DNA from: Amaurobius ferox
Taxonomy: Eukaryota > Arthropoda > Arachnida > Araneae > Amaurobiidae
DNA: 64,000 bases
NCBI GenBank assembly: GCA_951213105.1
Contig: OX578152.1
Location: 95,788,568 to 95,852,567 of the forward strand
Direction: 5' to 3'
In this document: positions 23,131 through 35,123 of the stretch, one piece after another
Numbering within the stretch: position 1 is the first letter of the stretch
How the letters are laid out: each line of letters opens with the position of its first letter
Notes under the pieces: model-generated
Seen by the model: only the letters and a program-made list of their open reading frames with translations
What the model was told of the DNA's origin: nothing
Database searches by the model: none
Made by a program: the position numbers and the translations under genes

Positions 23131-23394
23131 CTGCAAGACGAAAAGAACTGATGTCACAGCGGAAAATGGAACTGTCGATATCTGGATAGATAGGCGACGG
23201 TGCATTCGTTTAGCTACTGAGACGATTATCTTTTCACATGGTTCCTAGGAAAGTCTTGAAGATTCCCAATACCTTTGCAAAGAAATGTCCCTGCCGTGGC
23301 CAAAGGCCGCCAGGCTATGGAGGCGGGCTATAATTTTATCACTTAGTCAGTCAGTCTCAATCGGCTGTATGATATACTCGTAGATTAATTTCTA

Positions 23395-23700
23395 TTTTCT
23401 CATATTATACAGTATAAAGAAAGTGTTGTTTTCATGAAAATTTCTGATGCCAATATATGTTTTAGGTCCTCCTGAACACGTTTTAACTACTTTTGGAATA
23501 ATGTCCTTTTGTCTGTCTGTCTGCAATAAATTTCTTGTGTACACCATAGCTGCCACGAATATTAATCAATTTTTACGGAACTTTATATCCGGCTTTGTCA
23601 TCAAGAAATCTAGAACTAGATAGATTTTTGTTTTCAAATTTGAGTGAAATTTTCGAAATGCTATGTTATATTTAACATGGTAGCATAGGACAAATTCTGG
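23395..23700 (+). mobile_element. DINE-like family G, 5' part
   Basis: Starts at a hairpin-like end (tttctcatattatacagtat), then gtttt..catgaaaatttctgatg, aggtcctcctgaacacg, and tgtctgtctgtctgc. The same order occurs on the minus strand at 44960-45405. Plan as in the other HINE families; 3' end not identified. Confidence 0.55.
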
Positions 23701-23704
23701 TATA

Positions 23705-23815
23705 ATCATGCATAAAAAGAGTTATTATGGCTCAACGACCAAGAAACTTAACAGTTTCAACCATCGTATCACGATACAATTTGTGTTCGTGACGTCATTA
23801 GCATTGTCAAAAATA
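23705..23815 (+). repeat. Interspersed repeat, copy 2
   Basis: cataaaaagagttattatgg, gaaacttaacagtttcaacc, gttcgtgacgtcattagc; matches 22190-22310. Confidence 0.55.
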
Positions 23816-24056
23816 CTCTCTTTTGCAAAAGAAAACGAAGCACCCCTAAAAAATAATCCGATCATTTCAAAATTTCGCATGCAAATTCCTTTATACCAAG
23901 TATGCAAGTGATTCAATTTGCAAGGCCAATGAGTGTTAACTTAGGTCGTAGCGCGCGTTTCTACTGCGTGCCTAGCATCCTATAAAACATGTTAAAAATG
24001 TGGACGGTTTATCTTTGCTCGATATCGGCATTACAGTTCCGTGGAGACAACCAATA

Positions 24057-24575
24057 ATGCCGTTACGACGTTGCCGCAAATCTTATAAGTAATTAGACGA
24101 GTTCGAACGTGGTCGTATAGTCGGGATGCGTGAAGTTGGCTGGTCATACCGAGCAATTAGCAGCCACCTGCACTAAACGGACACTGCTGTACAAAAGTGC
24201 TGGCAGCAATGGCTGCTGCAAGGAACTAACTCATCGGCGGAATGAAGGCTCTGGAAGGCTAAGGTGCACGAATGCGAGGCAAGATCGCGACAGGCCCGAA
24301 CTGACCCAACGGCATCATTGTCCGCCATCCAACGTGCTACAGCCTCTTCTATACAACCCGTGGTACCTTCCACCATCTCACGGCACTTGCCTGAGGTGGT
24401 GTTACGCTCACGGCAGCTTTTAAGACGTCTGCCCATAACCCCACAACATCGACAGAGTCATTTGGAGTGGTGTCGTAGCCGAGCATCATGGCTGCCAGCA
24501 GACTGGCATCGCATAGTGTTCAGCGATGAATCACGCTTCAGTCTTTCAGCAGATGACCATCGGGTACGTGTGTGG
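24057..24575 (+). pseudogene. Tc1-like transposase remnant, truncated by HINE-A
   Basis: Starts MPLRRCRKSYK, then a stop, then EFERGRIVGMREVGWSYRAI, the N-terminal helix-turn-helix of Tc1 transposases. Further on come LRRLPITPQHRQSHLEWC and IVFSDESRFSLSADDHRV, the first catalytic Asp region. The sequence then breaks into a HINE-A 5' fragment, so the catalytic second Asp and Glu are missing. Frameshifts and stops separate the blocks. Confidence 0.8.
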
Positions 24576-24693
24576 ATCGTTTTTTCGTGTTCTAGAGGCC
24601 CCAAAACGTGTAGATTCGTAGAAAATTCGAGTTGTGATTTTCAAGACGATTCCAATACTTTCCCTATACATTACCATGTGTAGGAAAAATAAA
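24576..24693 (-). mobile_element. HINE-A 5'-end fragment
   Basis: gtgttctagaggccccaaaa to cattaccatgtgtagg; only the terminal 118 bp of the family 5' end, directly joined to the broken transposase. Confidence 0.65.
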
Positions 24694-24859
24694 AATATGA
24701 AACGTAATTAAGAAAAATAAATTAAAACACATATCATACAGATCTTTCAAGGATTCGTTGGACTCCTTGTCAGCGCTAAAAGAGCAACAAACCCAAAATC
24801 AAAAATGCTATCCAAAAAATGCAAAATTCAATTCGTCTTTTTGACTTTGTTGCTTTTTT
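24694..24859 (-). other. Unassigned intron 1 sequence
   Basis: Short AT-rich spacer with a T-run; nothing recognised. Confidence 0.4.
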
Positions 24860-25115
24860 TTTTTTTTTTACCATGATAATGTAAACGAAAAGTATTGAAA
24901 TCGGAATAGAAGTTTTCGACCCTTTCGAGCACCCTCGAATACGAATCCACTATTTTTAAAGTAACGCGTGCGCGCGCGTGGGTGTGTGTGTGTATGTGTG
25001 TGTGTTGTCTACAGCGGTAAACCTATAAGCTTCGGACAGCCGCAAAATTTGGTACTGTGTTAGATGAACTTCCAATACAACAGAGCTTAGCAAGATTTAA
25101 AAAATTTCGAATTAG
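24860..25115 (+). mobile_element. DINE-like fragment, family F
   Basis: Order of parts as in A and B: aaatcggaatagaagttttc, cacccctcgaatac-type block, actatttttaaagtaacg, then alternating GC/GT dinucleotides (gcgtgcgcgcgcgtgggtgtgtg) and gtctacagcggtaaacc. Only one copy, so the ends are unknown. Confidence 0.45.
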
Positions 25116-25130
25116 TTTTTTTAGTCATTA

Positions 25131-25715
25131 CATTCCCTACATATAGTATAATGTATAGGAAAAATATTGTAAGGGGGGGGGGTCGAAAATTCGAATTCGA
25201 GTATTTCACAGACTAGCACGTTTTAAGCATCCCTGAACTCGAATCGAACATTTATGAGGTGATGTCTGTGTGTGTGTATATGTTAGCGTACGTATGTTAG
25301 TGTGTGTGTGTATGTTAGTGTATGTATGTTAGTATGCGTGGATGCAATATCTCACGAACAGATGAGCGTTTTGAAAGAAATTTAGTGTGATTGCTAGAAT
25401 TAGTAAATACTGTAACTCTATTGATTTTAATCGCAATCAAATATTCGGAAGACCCCAAATTTCCTAATGAAATTAAAAAAAAGTCATTAAAAATTATAAT
25501 CCGCAACAATATTACATAAATAATAATTTCTTATGTAATTTTTCATCCGAAAACGAATGACACAAAGTTTAGAACGATAGCATGAACCTTTCTCGAGATA
25601 TTGCATGTTTTTAAAAAAATTATATAAAAAATTACATGAAATTAAAAAAAGTATTAACTATTGTGAAATATGTTCACTTTTTATATGCAATATTATGTGA
25701 CAAAATTTGTCAATC
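25131..25715 (+). mobile_element. HINE-B copy 5, plus sense, 3' truncated
   Basis: 5' hairpin cattccctacatatagtata..gtatagga, a poly(G) run of nine, tcgaaaattcgaattcgag, a GTGT/GTAT tract, and the leader to ttgcatgtttttaaa. Stops before the GGCGACATT block. Confidence 0.7.
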
Positions 25716-26160
25716 AATCAATCACAGTCAGCAAGAAACCGACCCATTGGATTCACAGCCTGACTGTGCCTAGTCACGGAATAGAATATGCATTATAAGA
25801 TCATAACGGTACTAAATAAGAACTTGCTTATAGAATGCAGGATATTACAGCTACAGAAAGTAAGTTGTCGATTATAGAAATATACACTCTAGCAGCTACC
25901 CACAGTAGAATAAACCAAAATATGCATGCACTGAGATGTTTAAAGTTATAAAAAATAATATATGTTAAACATTTTTATATAGCATATTACTATCCAAACT
26001 AATTTCTAAAGATAAATATAGTTATATACAAACCCAAATATGCACACTCATTTACAGAGCAGCCTATATACATAATACATACAAAACTTAACATTACTCA
26101 GCGTAAAAGAACTCTAATGTGGATAATAACTCCCTAATGGTGACACATAAGATAAATGCA
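25716..26160 (-). other. Unassigned intron 1 sequence
   Basis: Begins caatcaatcaatcacagtca; otherwise no recognised gene or repeat. Confidence 0.4.
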
Positions 26161-26183
26161 CAAATAAAATTGCATCACACACA

Positions 26184-26525
26184 TTAAAATGAAATCATAT
26201 AAGGTGTAATGCAATGGATACCTTTTATCCTGATGGACTGTTGTCCAAGCAATACAGGATGTATATGCGTACATTTTCCTCTAAATAAGTAAAAATCTTT
26301 TGAATCCTCTCTTTTGAATGCTGAAGAAAATGCTAACGCATTTTCTTTTAGCTTTCGTCGTGTTTTTCTTGCTAATATCATAAGAAAATCGTCTGCGTAC
26401 TCCATGGATTTAGAATAGGAGAACCGGATGGATAGAGAAAATATTGTTTTTGACATGAATAATATCAATGCATCTTTTGCTGAAATCGAAGAGTTACGAA
26501 AAATGTAAACATTTTGGTCGATCAT
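26184..26525 (-). pseudogene. Non-LTR retrotransposon reverse transcriptase fragment
   Basis: 113 open codons containing MEYADDFLMILARKTRRKL, the palm-domain Y/F-A-D-D motif of reverse transcriptases followed by the charged helix usual in R1/I-type non-LTR elements, and later QQSIRIKG, where that group has a P/S-S-I-R-I-x-G string before VKYLG. The rest of the polymerase is absent. May derive from the same family as the RNase H piece at 35124, since RT precedes RNase H in such elements. Not a host gene. Confidence 0.65.
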
Positions 26526-26539
26526 CTTCGAACCTAATA

Positions 26540-27330
26540 TATATAAATGTAAACAAGTTTTACTTGTTTTGCCAGAAATAAGGTATCATTTACGAATATA
26601 TAAAAATAATTTCAATATTTTAATATTTTGAACTTCTTTTTTCGAGAAAATGTAAAAGTTTTTGCCTCACTATGTTTACTTTTACTCGGAATATATTTTA
26701 AATTATAAAAAATAGATATAAATAATAAGCAACAAAAATGTTCAGCAGGAAATCCAATTTCTAGACCAATAATTTGTTTTTACAAGGCTATTATAATTTT
26801 CGAGAGGATTGATAGAGGATTGATAATTTTCATTAACATTTATGAATATATAAAAATAATTTCAATATTTTAATATTTTGAACGTCTTTTTCCGAGAAAA
26901 TGTAAAAATTTTTGCCTCACTTTGCTTACTTTTACTCGGAATATCTTTTAAATTATAAAAGACAGATATAAATAATAAGCAACAAAACTGCTCAGCCGGA
27001 AATTCAATTTCTGGATCAGTAATTTGTTTTTACAAGGTTATTATAATTTTCGAGAGGATTGATAATTTTCGTTTTCAAAGTTTGTAATGCTTATATTTCG
27101 AAAACTAGAAGTACTAACCTAAACTATAAGAAGTAATTTGCATTCTTTAAAAGTCCTATAAGGTCATATAATTGAATTTTGCATCATATTTTTATATTTT
27201 GAAAAAAAGTGCTTTTAATTTCGATATTTCAATATTCTGAGCTGTTTTGAAACAGTAATTCTAATTTTAATATTTTCATATTTTGAACTGCTTTTGAAAC
27301 GTCTAAAGAAGACAAAAACACCTGCAAATA
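26540..27330 (+). repeat. Interspersed repeat family E, with internal duplication
   Basis: 26588-26838 and 26839-27090 are two diverged copies of an about 250-bp unit (tttcaatattttaatatttt, ttttactcggaatat, tttgtttttacaaggctatt). Family E also occurs at 45406 (plus) and 33841 (minus). Type unknown. Confidence 0.7.
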
Positions 27331-28071
27331 AAGATGTTACTCACGCAAAACCATTTCGGTTTCATCAAACTGGAGTCACTGCTGACATTTTCAAAAAAAA
27401 TTCGAATTCAAGATAAATAGATTTGTTAGATAAGAAATTTTTAAAACAACCCTTTCAGAACAGTTTGGAAAATATATCCGTGTATGTATGTGTTACGCAC
27501 TTTCCACTTTAAAATGTTATGCATGGATACATTATTTTAAAAATTGGAACTAGATAATTTTCATGATTTGAACTGGAATGATTTGAATTTTAAGATTTTC
27601 ACAACGTTATTTCCTATGGAAAATTGGGAAACAATATTAATGATCCAGTATATGGGAAAACGGGTTACTGAAACTACGCTATTAACGATGCCAACATAGT
27701 TTTGGTTGACACAAATATGCCAAATGCATTCATTAACGTCACTAAACAGTTGCCATCGTTAAAAGGAATTTTTTGAAAAAAGTTTTGAAAGAATAACCTG
27801 GCACTAAATCTGATAAAGAGATAGCACCTTTTTTTTCTCATTCTAATAATAATAATTGTGATACAAATAGAAGTAAACACTATGGAATATGAATATATGA
27901 AAAAGTTGTGGAGACTGGCATTTTAAATATTTGTTTCTTGTTTTGCACAAAGTGCTTTTATACTTTGTGGTCTTAAACGATTCAAAATAATTAAAGAGCA
28001 CCTAAAATAAAATAAAAATACTTCTTTAGTATCAGAATAAACAGTTGAATAAAAATATCAAACCAGCTCAG
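27331..28071 (-). other. Unassigned intron 1 sequence
   Basis: About 740 bp, AT-rich, no gene or repeat recognised. Confidence 0.4.
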
Positions 28072-28196
28072 AGGCAAAAACCAACTTTCTACTCTAGGAT
28101 AAAAAGACAGAGAAACCGCATTACTATAGGCACTTGCCTATGGTGTACGGTTGCTTTGTCTTTTTATTCTGAAAAAGAAAACTGATTTTGCCGTCA
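28072..28196. repeat. Imperfect palindrome, about 125 bp
   Basis: The centre is ATAGGCA-ct-TGCCTAT. Arms continue through gataaaaagacag / cttttt..gtcttttt and out to ggcaaaaacc / ttttgcc. Could be a small foldback MITE; no target duplication is clear. Confidence 0.65.
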
Positions 28197-28948
28197 AAAT
28201 CGATTGGTGCTTTAAATCAGCTGGTTGTACTGTTACGAACGAAGTATTTATTTTTCTTTCGAATTTTTTTAAACGTCAACTTATTTCAAGAAATGGAAGT
28301 CACAGAAATACCTAGGTGAGGAAAATCTATCCTTGAAACTTCTGGAAAAGAGAAAAAAGATCGAGAAAAAAAAAAACTTTACTAAGTTAAAAGAGATAAC
28401 ATCGATAGAGAGCTCGCATTGGAGGGGGGGGGGGGGTCTCGACGACTGACGTCGTGCCTTTCTCAGAGTCTTCAAAAAATACAATTACTAAGGCTCAAGT
28501 AAGCACCTAGTAGGATGAAAGCAGGCCCATAGAGAGAGGAAAAGCCGGGATAAATTCCTGGTCTACAGGACCTGGATCTGCAATAATGATAAACAATTTA
28601 TATTTTCACGCAGTTTTTTTCTCTGTCATATGCCCCGGAACGATTGTTTTCTCTAGATGAAAGAGAGACGCTAGATGAAAGAGAAGTGTAAGTAGGGAAG
28701 TCAGGTACGTGGCCATGAGTTTGATAAGATAGTTGGATCGGAACATAGAGGGATTCAAGAGGAGCCGTGAAAAACTTCAAGTCCAAACTCCCAAATGCCA
28801 GGGAGAAATATGTTATATGGACATAGCTGGAAATCAGCTATAAAAAAAATAAGAGCATTTAAAAACTATGGCATATTTTAATACGTAAAAAAATAGTTCA
28901 AATTTGAAATTTTTTAACATAATAGAGGATTAACAATTTGGTTTTCAC
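28197..28948 (-). other. Intron 1, 5' part
   Basis: Purine-rich stretches and a run of twelve G at about 28424-28436. No gene seen. Confidence 0.4.
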
Positions 28949-29159
28949 CTGTCAGCTCCTCCACGTGTTCAGTTCCGCTCCACTTGGCATTCTCTTCCGG
29001 TTCCTGCATTGCTTCGGATTCAACGGACTCTCCGATAAGTGAGGATCCGCATCTTCGGAAAAGCATCCGCGGAGATGCCGCGGCTGTTGCTCTCCGGGAG
29101 GGCGGGGCGATCCGCGGAAACTCTTTGTCCAATAGATTGGAAGGAGACGTAAATCTCAT
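28949..29159 (-). CDS. sens: senseless/Gfi-1-type gene, putative first coding exon
   Basis: Minus-strand frame of 70 codons (MRFTSPSNLLDKEF ... EHVEELT) plus one base, ending at donor ACAG|GTGAAA (28949/28948), phase 1, which fits exon 2. An in-frame TAA at 29192-29190 lies upstream with no other ATG between, so ATG 29159 is the likely start. The block is GC-rich and CpG-rich against an AT-rich background. The protein is Arg/Ser/Pro-rich then acidic, with no domain. The N-terminus lacks the SNAG motif of vertebrate Gfi-1; fly Senseless lacks it as well. It could instead be an exon of an unrelated gene, since no homology is visible. Confidence 0.5.
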
Positions 29160-29384
29160 CCAATAGAATGGAACGAAGGCGTTGCGGAATTAGAGAGAGG
29201 TGGGAGCTCTTTGTTTCTGATCGACTAATTGACTTTGATTACGAACCTTTTTTGAAAAGATATAAATGGGATCTTGAGGTTTTATGTGCGAAATGTTGTT
29301 AGATAGACTCTTACTAATCACGAAACACCATTTTTAGCGATTTTTCTTTGAAAGAAGATTTTTGGATATTTCCTTTTTTATTTA

Positions 29385-29500
29385 TTTGTCATTTATTTTA
29401 TAAGTTTTATAAAGAACCTTGCTGCCCCAACCGGGAATCAAATCACGGATCTGCGTGCGGGCCTTCTGATGCTCGACCGTTAAGCTACTGAGATGGAATT
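29385..29500 (-). repeat. tRNA-derived SINE-like fragment
   Basis: On the minus strand: tagcttaacggtcgagc (A-box-like) and gatttgattcccgg (B-box-like) about 35 nt apart, then ggggcagcaaggttctttat and an AT-rich tail. The acceptor and anticodon stems do not fold as a tRNA, so this is a retroposon head and not a tRNA gene. Confidence 0.5.
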
Positions 29501-31212
29501 ACAAGCTCTTATTATCGAAGTGAATTTTGCAGTTTACTCAGACAGAAAATTTAGAGTTTAATTTCGCAGACATTGTTTACAGTAACAAAGACAAGACTTT
29601 GGTCTGTCGAAGCCCAAACACAGTTTGCAATTTAATGACCGAGCCAGACACGAGCCAAAATGTTTTGCTCTTGACCTGGCATGAACTATTTTTATCAAAT
29701 GTACCAAAAATAAGAAATCCGAGCTATCTAGTAGAATTATATAAAAAGTGTTTTTGAAACTTCTTTCTCCGCATTGCTGAAATTAACAATATGTTTTTAC
29801 ACTTGAAAAAAAAAATTCTTCAAAATCTCCACAGCATATAGATGCTGAAAAAAGGTATCGGCAGGTTTCAAAGGTAACAAAGAGCTTCTTCGTCACGGCA
29901 AAGGTGACAGAGCATCAAAACCAACAAGAAATAAATCGCGTCTATGAAAAAAAAAATAAAGGCTAAAATACTGCGCTGTAATGAAGTTTTTGACGAGAAT
30001 AAAAACTATAGGGTTGGGGGTATTCCGCTGAAATTGGAACGTTATACGAAAAATGTAAAAATTTCGGAAGCTTATATCTCCGAACCTAATAGATTAAAAT
30101 ACTATGGGCGCAAATTTCGTGCGGTTTGCAAATTGGAATGAATCGGCAAATTGTCTTTTTCTTGCATGACCTTATTGAATTAAAGAGGCGTTAGCAGTTC
30201 TTTTACGTTGAAAATATTCTTTAGTTTGTGAAGTTGTTTCTTAGTGACTGTGTTGATTCTCCTATCCTAGTGTTCTTTCAAGTATTTTGAAATTATGCTC
30301 CCAAACATTCCAAAAATGAATATTCATATGAATATGTATGCATTCCAGTAAACATTTATTTTTGAATTATTACCCATGAAAGGAGTATACATTCAGAACA
30401 TGTAGAGTGATTAAAATGTTTAACAAATAATAATAATAATAATAATAATAATAATCGTGCTAAAGATCTGCATGGATCGAAGTTTTAGACTCATCCGCAC
30501 CTGATGATAAGTCCGACTTTTTTCTCATGACTCTCAGCCTGAGATTCGAACTTTCGTCTTTTTAGATAGATCTAAACTCATAAACCAATGTCATATACGC
30601 TCCCAGAATTATGTGGAGATGTATTTAAGATTTTCTCTGCGCATTGCTAAGAATAATAGTAATTTATCACATATTTTGCGTTAATATTCATTTATAACTT
30701 TTCAAACCACGAACATCGCCATGCCCGACGTGAAATTTTCCGAACTCAGCCCCAGCCGAACCAAGCCCATAATTCTACAAGAGAAATGTGACTCGAACGG
30801 ATCGGACATGTGTTTCGGGTAAGCCTTAAGATCCTGGGACAGATTCGAACCCATCCAGACCTCTATAATCTATAACACGGAATTAATATCCTTATGAATA
30901 GTTGCCTGTCACGAAAATAAAAACATTCTTACGCCATTGCTACAAATTATAAAGATTGGTTTGTATTTTAACAGATGCATTTTAAGTAATTAATAGATAA
31001 TGCGCATGCCTATATACTATACTTGTCTGCTCACTATTTTCTATGTAAATGAAAAAATATTTTTATCTGCACGCGGGTAATTTGGAAAATGGTTCCAAAA
31101 TAAATAAATTGTATTTTAATGAACACAAGCTTATGAATAATTGCAATGAAGTTAATAAATAATGTGTGGTTAAGTTAATAAGTAATTTGTATTTATATAA
31201 AGAATTTGAACG
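29501..31212. other. Unassigned intergenic sequence
   Basis: No gene supported; frames at 29527-29757 and 29944-30141 show no domain. 30010-30110 resembles 43386-43480 and the edge of family E (cttatatctccgaacctaat). 30424-30457 is a (TAA)n run. 30540-30580 and 30840-30870 hold ttcgaac/gttcgaa text like old SINE B-boxes. Confidence 0.4.
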
Positions 31213-31832
31213 ATTTTGCATAAATGTTAATGCGGACAGTTCAAATTGTTCGTTTTAAATACAAAATTTCATCAACAATTTGTCAATGTATACTCAACAG
31301 ATGCATCGTTAACGCTATGTTTGCCTGTATATGTAGTTTCACCGCTTGCTGACTATGTGTGCGGAAGAATAAATTTGCAGGCACAGTCAAAATGCAAATA
31401 ATGTGCAACAATTTAATCGTTGATTAAATTGGTCATATATTGTCCATAAACTTTTAAATTACTTATAAAACTGCAAATTATTCAGTATAAAGTGCAAGTA
31501 TTGCTAAACTACAAGCAGTAACATTTTGCATAAATGTTAATGCGGACAGTTCAAATTGTTCGTTTTAAATACAAAATTTCATCAACAATTTGTCAATGTA
31601 TACACAACAGATGCATCGTTAACGCTATGTTTGCCTGTATATGTAGTTTCACCGCTTGCTGACTATGTGTGCGGAAGAATAAATTTGCAGGCACAGTCAA
31701 AATGCAAATAATGTGCAACAACTAATCGCTGATTAAATTGGTCATATATTGTCCATAAATTTTTAAATTACTTATAAAATTGCAAATTATTCAGTATAAA
31801 GTGCAAGCATTGCTAAACTACAAACAGTTCAT
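31213..31832. repeat. Recent tandem duplication, 310-bp unit
   Basis: Copy 1 31213-31522 and copy 2 31523-31832 start at attttgcataaatgttaatg and differ at under ten positions (for example tatactcaac/tatacacaac). Neither holds a recognised gene. Confidence 0.85.
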
Positions 31833-31899
31833 TAAGACCCTATTTATACACTAATCACTTTTTTCGTCTGTAAGATATTAATTTTCATTGTGCCTATAT

Positions 31900-32850
31900 A
31901 CAATTTTTCTTTCTTCTTTTTCTTCGAAATATGGCATGAGAAAGAGAGATTTAAAATTTTATACATCGACCAATCATTCGATAAAATCTCCGAGAAAAAT
32001 CGAATTTCTCAAAAATGTTCATTTATAAGAGTATGTTCCACACCAAAGTGTTCGAAATGTGAAATAATGGAGAAATATACTTTTCGATGAGAGAGGCATT
32101 AAAAAAGATGCAAGGTTACATTGTTTGATAGGAAGAAGTTGTACAATTTCAATTTTCAATATTTACTATAGGGGCGCCGCACACAAAATACTTGATTTAC
32201 TGAATAAAATAGTATCGCCTTCTTCTACGTGAGATCAAAACTTGAGAACTGATGCACAGATTAATCGTTTTGTAATACACTCAGCAAAAATCGAACTTTT
32301 TAAATATCTTCCTTTAAAGGAGTTATCCACACTAAAACGTTCGAAATTCCAACTTATTGAAAACGTCTTTTCTGATAAGTTAACATGAAATTTGGTGAGA
32401 AGATAAATAGTTCGATGGTAAGAAGGAAGAAAATCATAATTTTCCAAAAGTTAATACTTTTGTCAGGAGGGGGGGGGGGGGGGGGGGGGGGGTAAGCAAT
32501 CCAAAATATTCCAATTGGCGAATTAAAAAGAGTCGCATTCCTTTAAGTAAGGTAGAGACTTGAAATTCGGTACACGTGTCAATCGTTTTATAAATTTTAC
32601 AGAAAAAATCGAATTTTTTAGAAATTTACATTTTGAGGGTGCTTTACACCAAACCGTTCGAAATGTGAACGCTGGCAAAACGCCCTTTTGACGAGAAACT
32701 TATAATTAGGTACAAAATTACATAGCAATAAGGAAATATAGTTTTCCAAAATGTAAATATATTTTACGAGCTACACACACCAAAATGTTCGATTTATAGC
32801 ATCAATGAGAAACACCCTCTTTTAAGTGGTATAGATACTTAAAATTCTGG
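31900..32850. repeat. Old tandem repeat, about 300-bp unit, three copies
   Basis: Related blocks at about 31965, 32260 and 32578: caatcrttttrtaaa, gaaaaaatcgaattt, acaccaaa.cgttcgaaatgtg, and gaaatatagttttcc. Copies are strongly diverged. Short frames here are not genes. Confidence 0.6.
32468..32492. repeat. Poly(G) run
   Basis: About 25 consecutive G on the plus strand, the longest homopolymer in the window; length is likely uncertain in assembly. Confidence 0.9.
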
Positions 32851-33840
32851 TAGCGGATAAAATTTGATAAAAATCAATGTAAATATTAAGGAATTAAAAA
32901 CTTACTTCATATTATAATTAAATTCATATACATGCAATTAAATAAAAATGTATCATGCTGGTTCGGGGTTGTTTATACCGTTGATTTTCAATGGTTATTT
33001 AGCTAAATGTATACCATTCAATGAATATATAATTATCACGCATTTATATCATTACTCTATACATGCAGTTTCCATGATGGCGGTAATGTACGTTCTAAGG
33101 AGATTTAAATATATATACAAAACGCACCAAGGATATTTAAATCGCCTTGGTACGTTCTGAGGAATACTTTCAGAGACAGGTAATAAATTAGAGTTTCATT
33201 GAAATGGGGAAAAATCCAGTCCGATGGAGCCAAAATGGTTTCGTATGAATAACATTTTATAAAATAAAACTTCAGTAGAGTTTAATAAGTTTATTCGATT
33301 TTTTCAGACTCATTTATTTTGGTTACATGTTTTGAAAGCGCTACAAATGACTCGCTAACTGCTTATAGCTATCTATAGCACTTTCAGTTTTCGCCCTGAT
33401 TTCATCTGGATACTCACTCCGACCGTAGATTTCAAGCCAAAATGTAAAATTATTTTACTAACTTGCTTTTCAGTATATAAATTAAACTTATACAATATAT
33501 CTGACGAGATTTCAAATTCAAGCTAGTCTATAAATTTGTGCATTATAAACATATTTGTTGTTAAAGATAATGCGCACTTGAATACGTATATTTTCATATA
33601 CTCTGTACAAACCTCACCAATCAATAAAAATCTTTAGAATCCCCAAGTTCATTTAACCTCTTAATTTTTTATTAAACAAAATTAAATATCTCGTGATTGT
33701 GTCCCAATTTGTGTCCCAATTTCACCAAGAAGTAAGTAAATTGGGCTGCTACAATGATGACATTTTAAATAATTAAATAACTTTCTCACCCCATTGGAAA
33801 ACCCAGGTTAAAATACTAAAATATATGGAAATTATATCAA
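32851..33840. other. Unassigned sequence
   Basis: No gene or repeat recognised. A small palindrome accaagg..ccttggt is at about 33126-33152. Confidence 0.4.
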
Positions 33841-34400
33841 AAATACTTCAAAAACTAAGAACTGGATCTAAAATCTATTTATATTCACTATAGAGCTTTC
33901 AAAGAGTTACAAATTTTTGCTTATGGTTTATAGCTAGTACTTTTTGCTTTTAAGATATAATCATAAACTTTAGGAACGGAAAATTTTCATTCTTCTTCAA
34001 CTTGATAAGACGATGTCTCGAAAACTGTAAGATATTTATTTTAATATATAAATTTAGAAACTAAATTTTCTAATACTCACTTTTGCCGTTTACTATTTAT
34101 ACATATTTTATATATCTTTTATCTATCTTTTATATATCTTTTATAATTTCGAAGATATTTCGAGTGAAAGTAAGAAAAAAAAACAAAAAAAAAACTCGCT
34201 CGGACAGATACTTTTAAAGTTTTTTCGAAAAAGAAGTTCACAATATTAAAATAGTAAAATTATTTTTATATATCCCTAATCTGGTCCCTATTTACAATAA
34301 AGCAAGAAATTATTTGTATTTTTTTTTATTAGGTGCGCAGGTATAAGCTTCCAAATTGTTTACATTTTTCGTAACGCTCCGATTTTCGCCACAGAAACTC
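33841..34400 (-). repeat. Interspersed repeat family E, minus sense
   Basis: Reverse of 26540-27100: tttcgagtgaaagtaag, cacaatattaaaatagtaaa, tttttatatatccctaa, and gcttccaaattgtttacat at the far end. Confidence 0.6.
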
Positions 34401-34699
34401 CAATCATAGATGTTATTCACATCAAAAAATTCCAATCAAAAAAGTAAATGAGATTTTAATTAACATTTCGTAATTTATAAAAAAAATGATAAATGATTTA
34501 ATGAATGATTTATTTCTTTAATAATAATTTGTTTATATACGAACAATTATATTTTTATGTCAGCAATTAGTTTATTGAAACGGAGGTCCTATATAGGAAC
34601 GACTTATATTGCGAAATGTCCAAACACTTCAAGTTCATTTTCTGCTGAAATGTCCAAACACTACATGTTGCGCTCCGCTCCCAGTATGTGCAAGTGCAC

Positions 34700-34975
34700 A
34701 TGTTACGGGGTGCGACCGCACAGTTGTTAGCGCGCGGGGATTGCACTTGGACGACCCGAGTTCGATTCCCGTCTCTGCCCAAACGGAGTGTGATCACGTT
34801 AAACACGTGGGTCCGTAAATCCTTCCGAGAGGTTGGTGGTAGGGAAAGGAGGGTACGGACCCTGTGGATGCCTCCCCCACTGGGTTCCGGTCTAAATTGG
34901 GTGGCACTTCCCTGCCGTCCAAACAGATACTTTACACCTTTGGGTACGTCGGGCGGAACCTTGTATAAAGAACAA
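34700..34975 (+). repeat. tRNA-derived SINE, copy 1
   Basis: tRNA-like head with gttagcgcgcggggattgc (A-box region) and gagttcgattcccgtc (B box), then a body shared with three other copies: tccttccgagaggttggtgg, ctgtggatgcctccc, actgggttccggtctaaat, ggtggcacttccc..gccgtcc. Ends near cctttgggtacgtcggg. Confidence 0.8.
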
Positions 34976-35123
34976 TTTATGTTTTGTTTTTAAGTAACTT
35001 GGAATTCTTCTCCCCGTTCATTACGCTTACCAGTACTCATTTTTTATGTATACACATTGAGATTTTAAGACCGATAATAGTATTTAGCTGACGTGCAGTT
35101 GAAGTTATCCGGATGGTAAAAAT

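Noticed and set aside
29259..29265. TATA box for the first exon of the minus-strand gene
   Set aside because: The TATAAAT lies on the plus strand; the minus strand reads ATTTATA, so it is not oriented for that gene.
29385..29500. tRNA gene on the minus strand
   Set aside because: Anticodon and acceptor stems cannot be formed; looks like a SINE head.
34700..34790. Functional tRNA gene
   Set aside because: A and B boxes are present but the stems do not pair, and the same head is followed by a SINE body in four copies.
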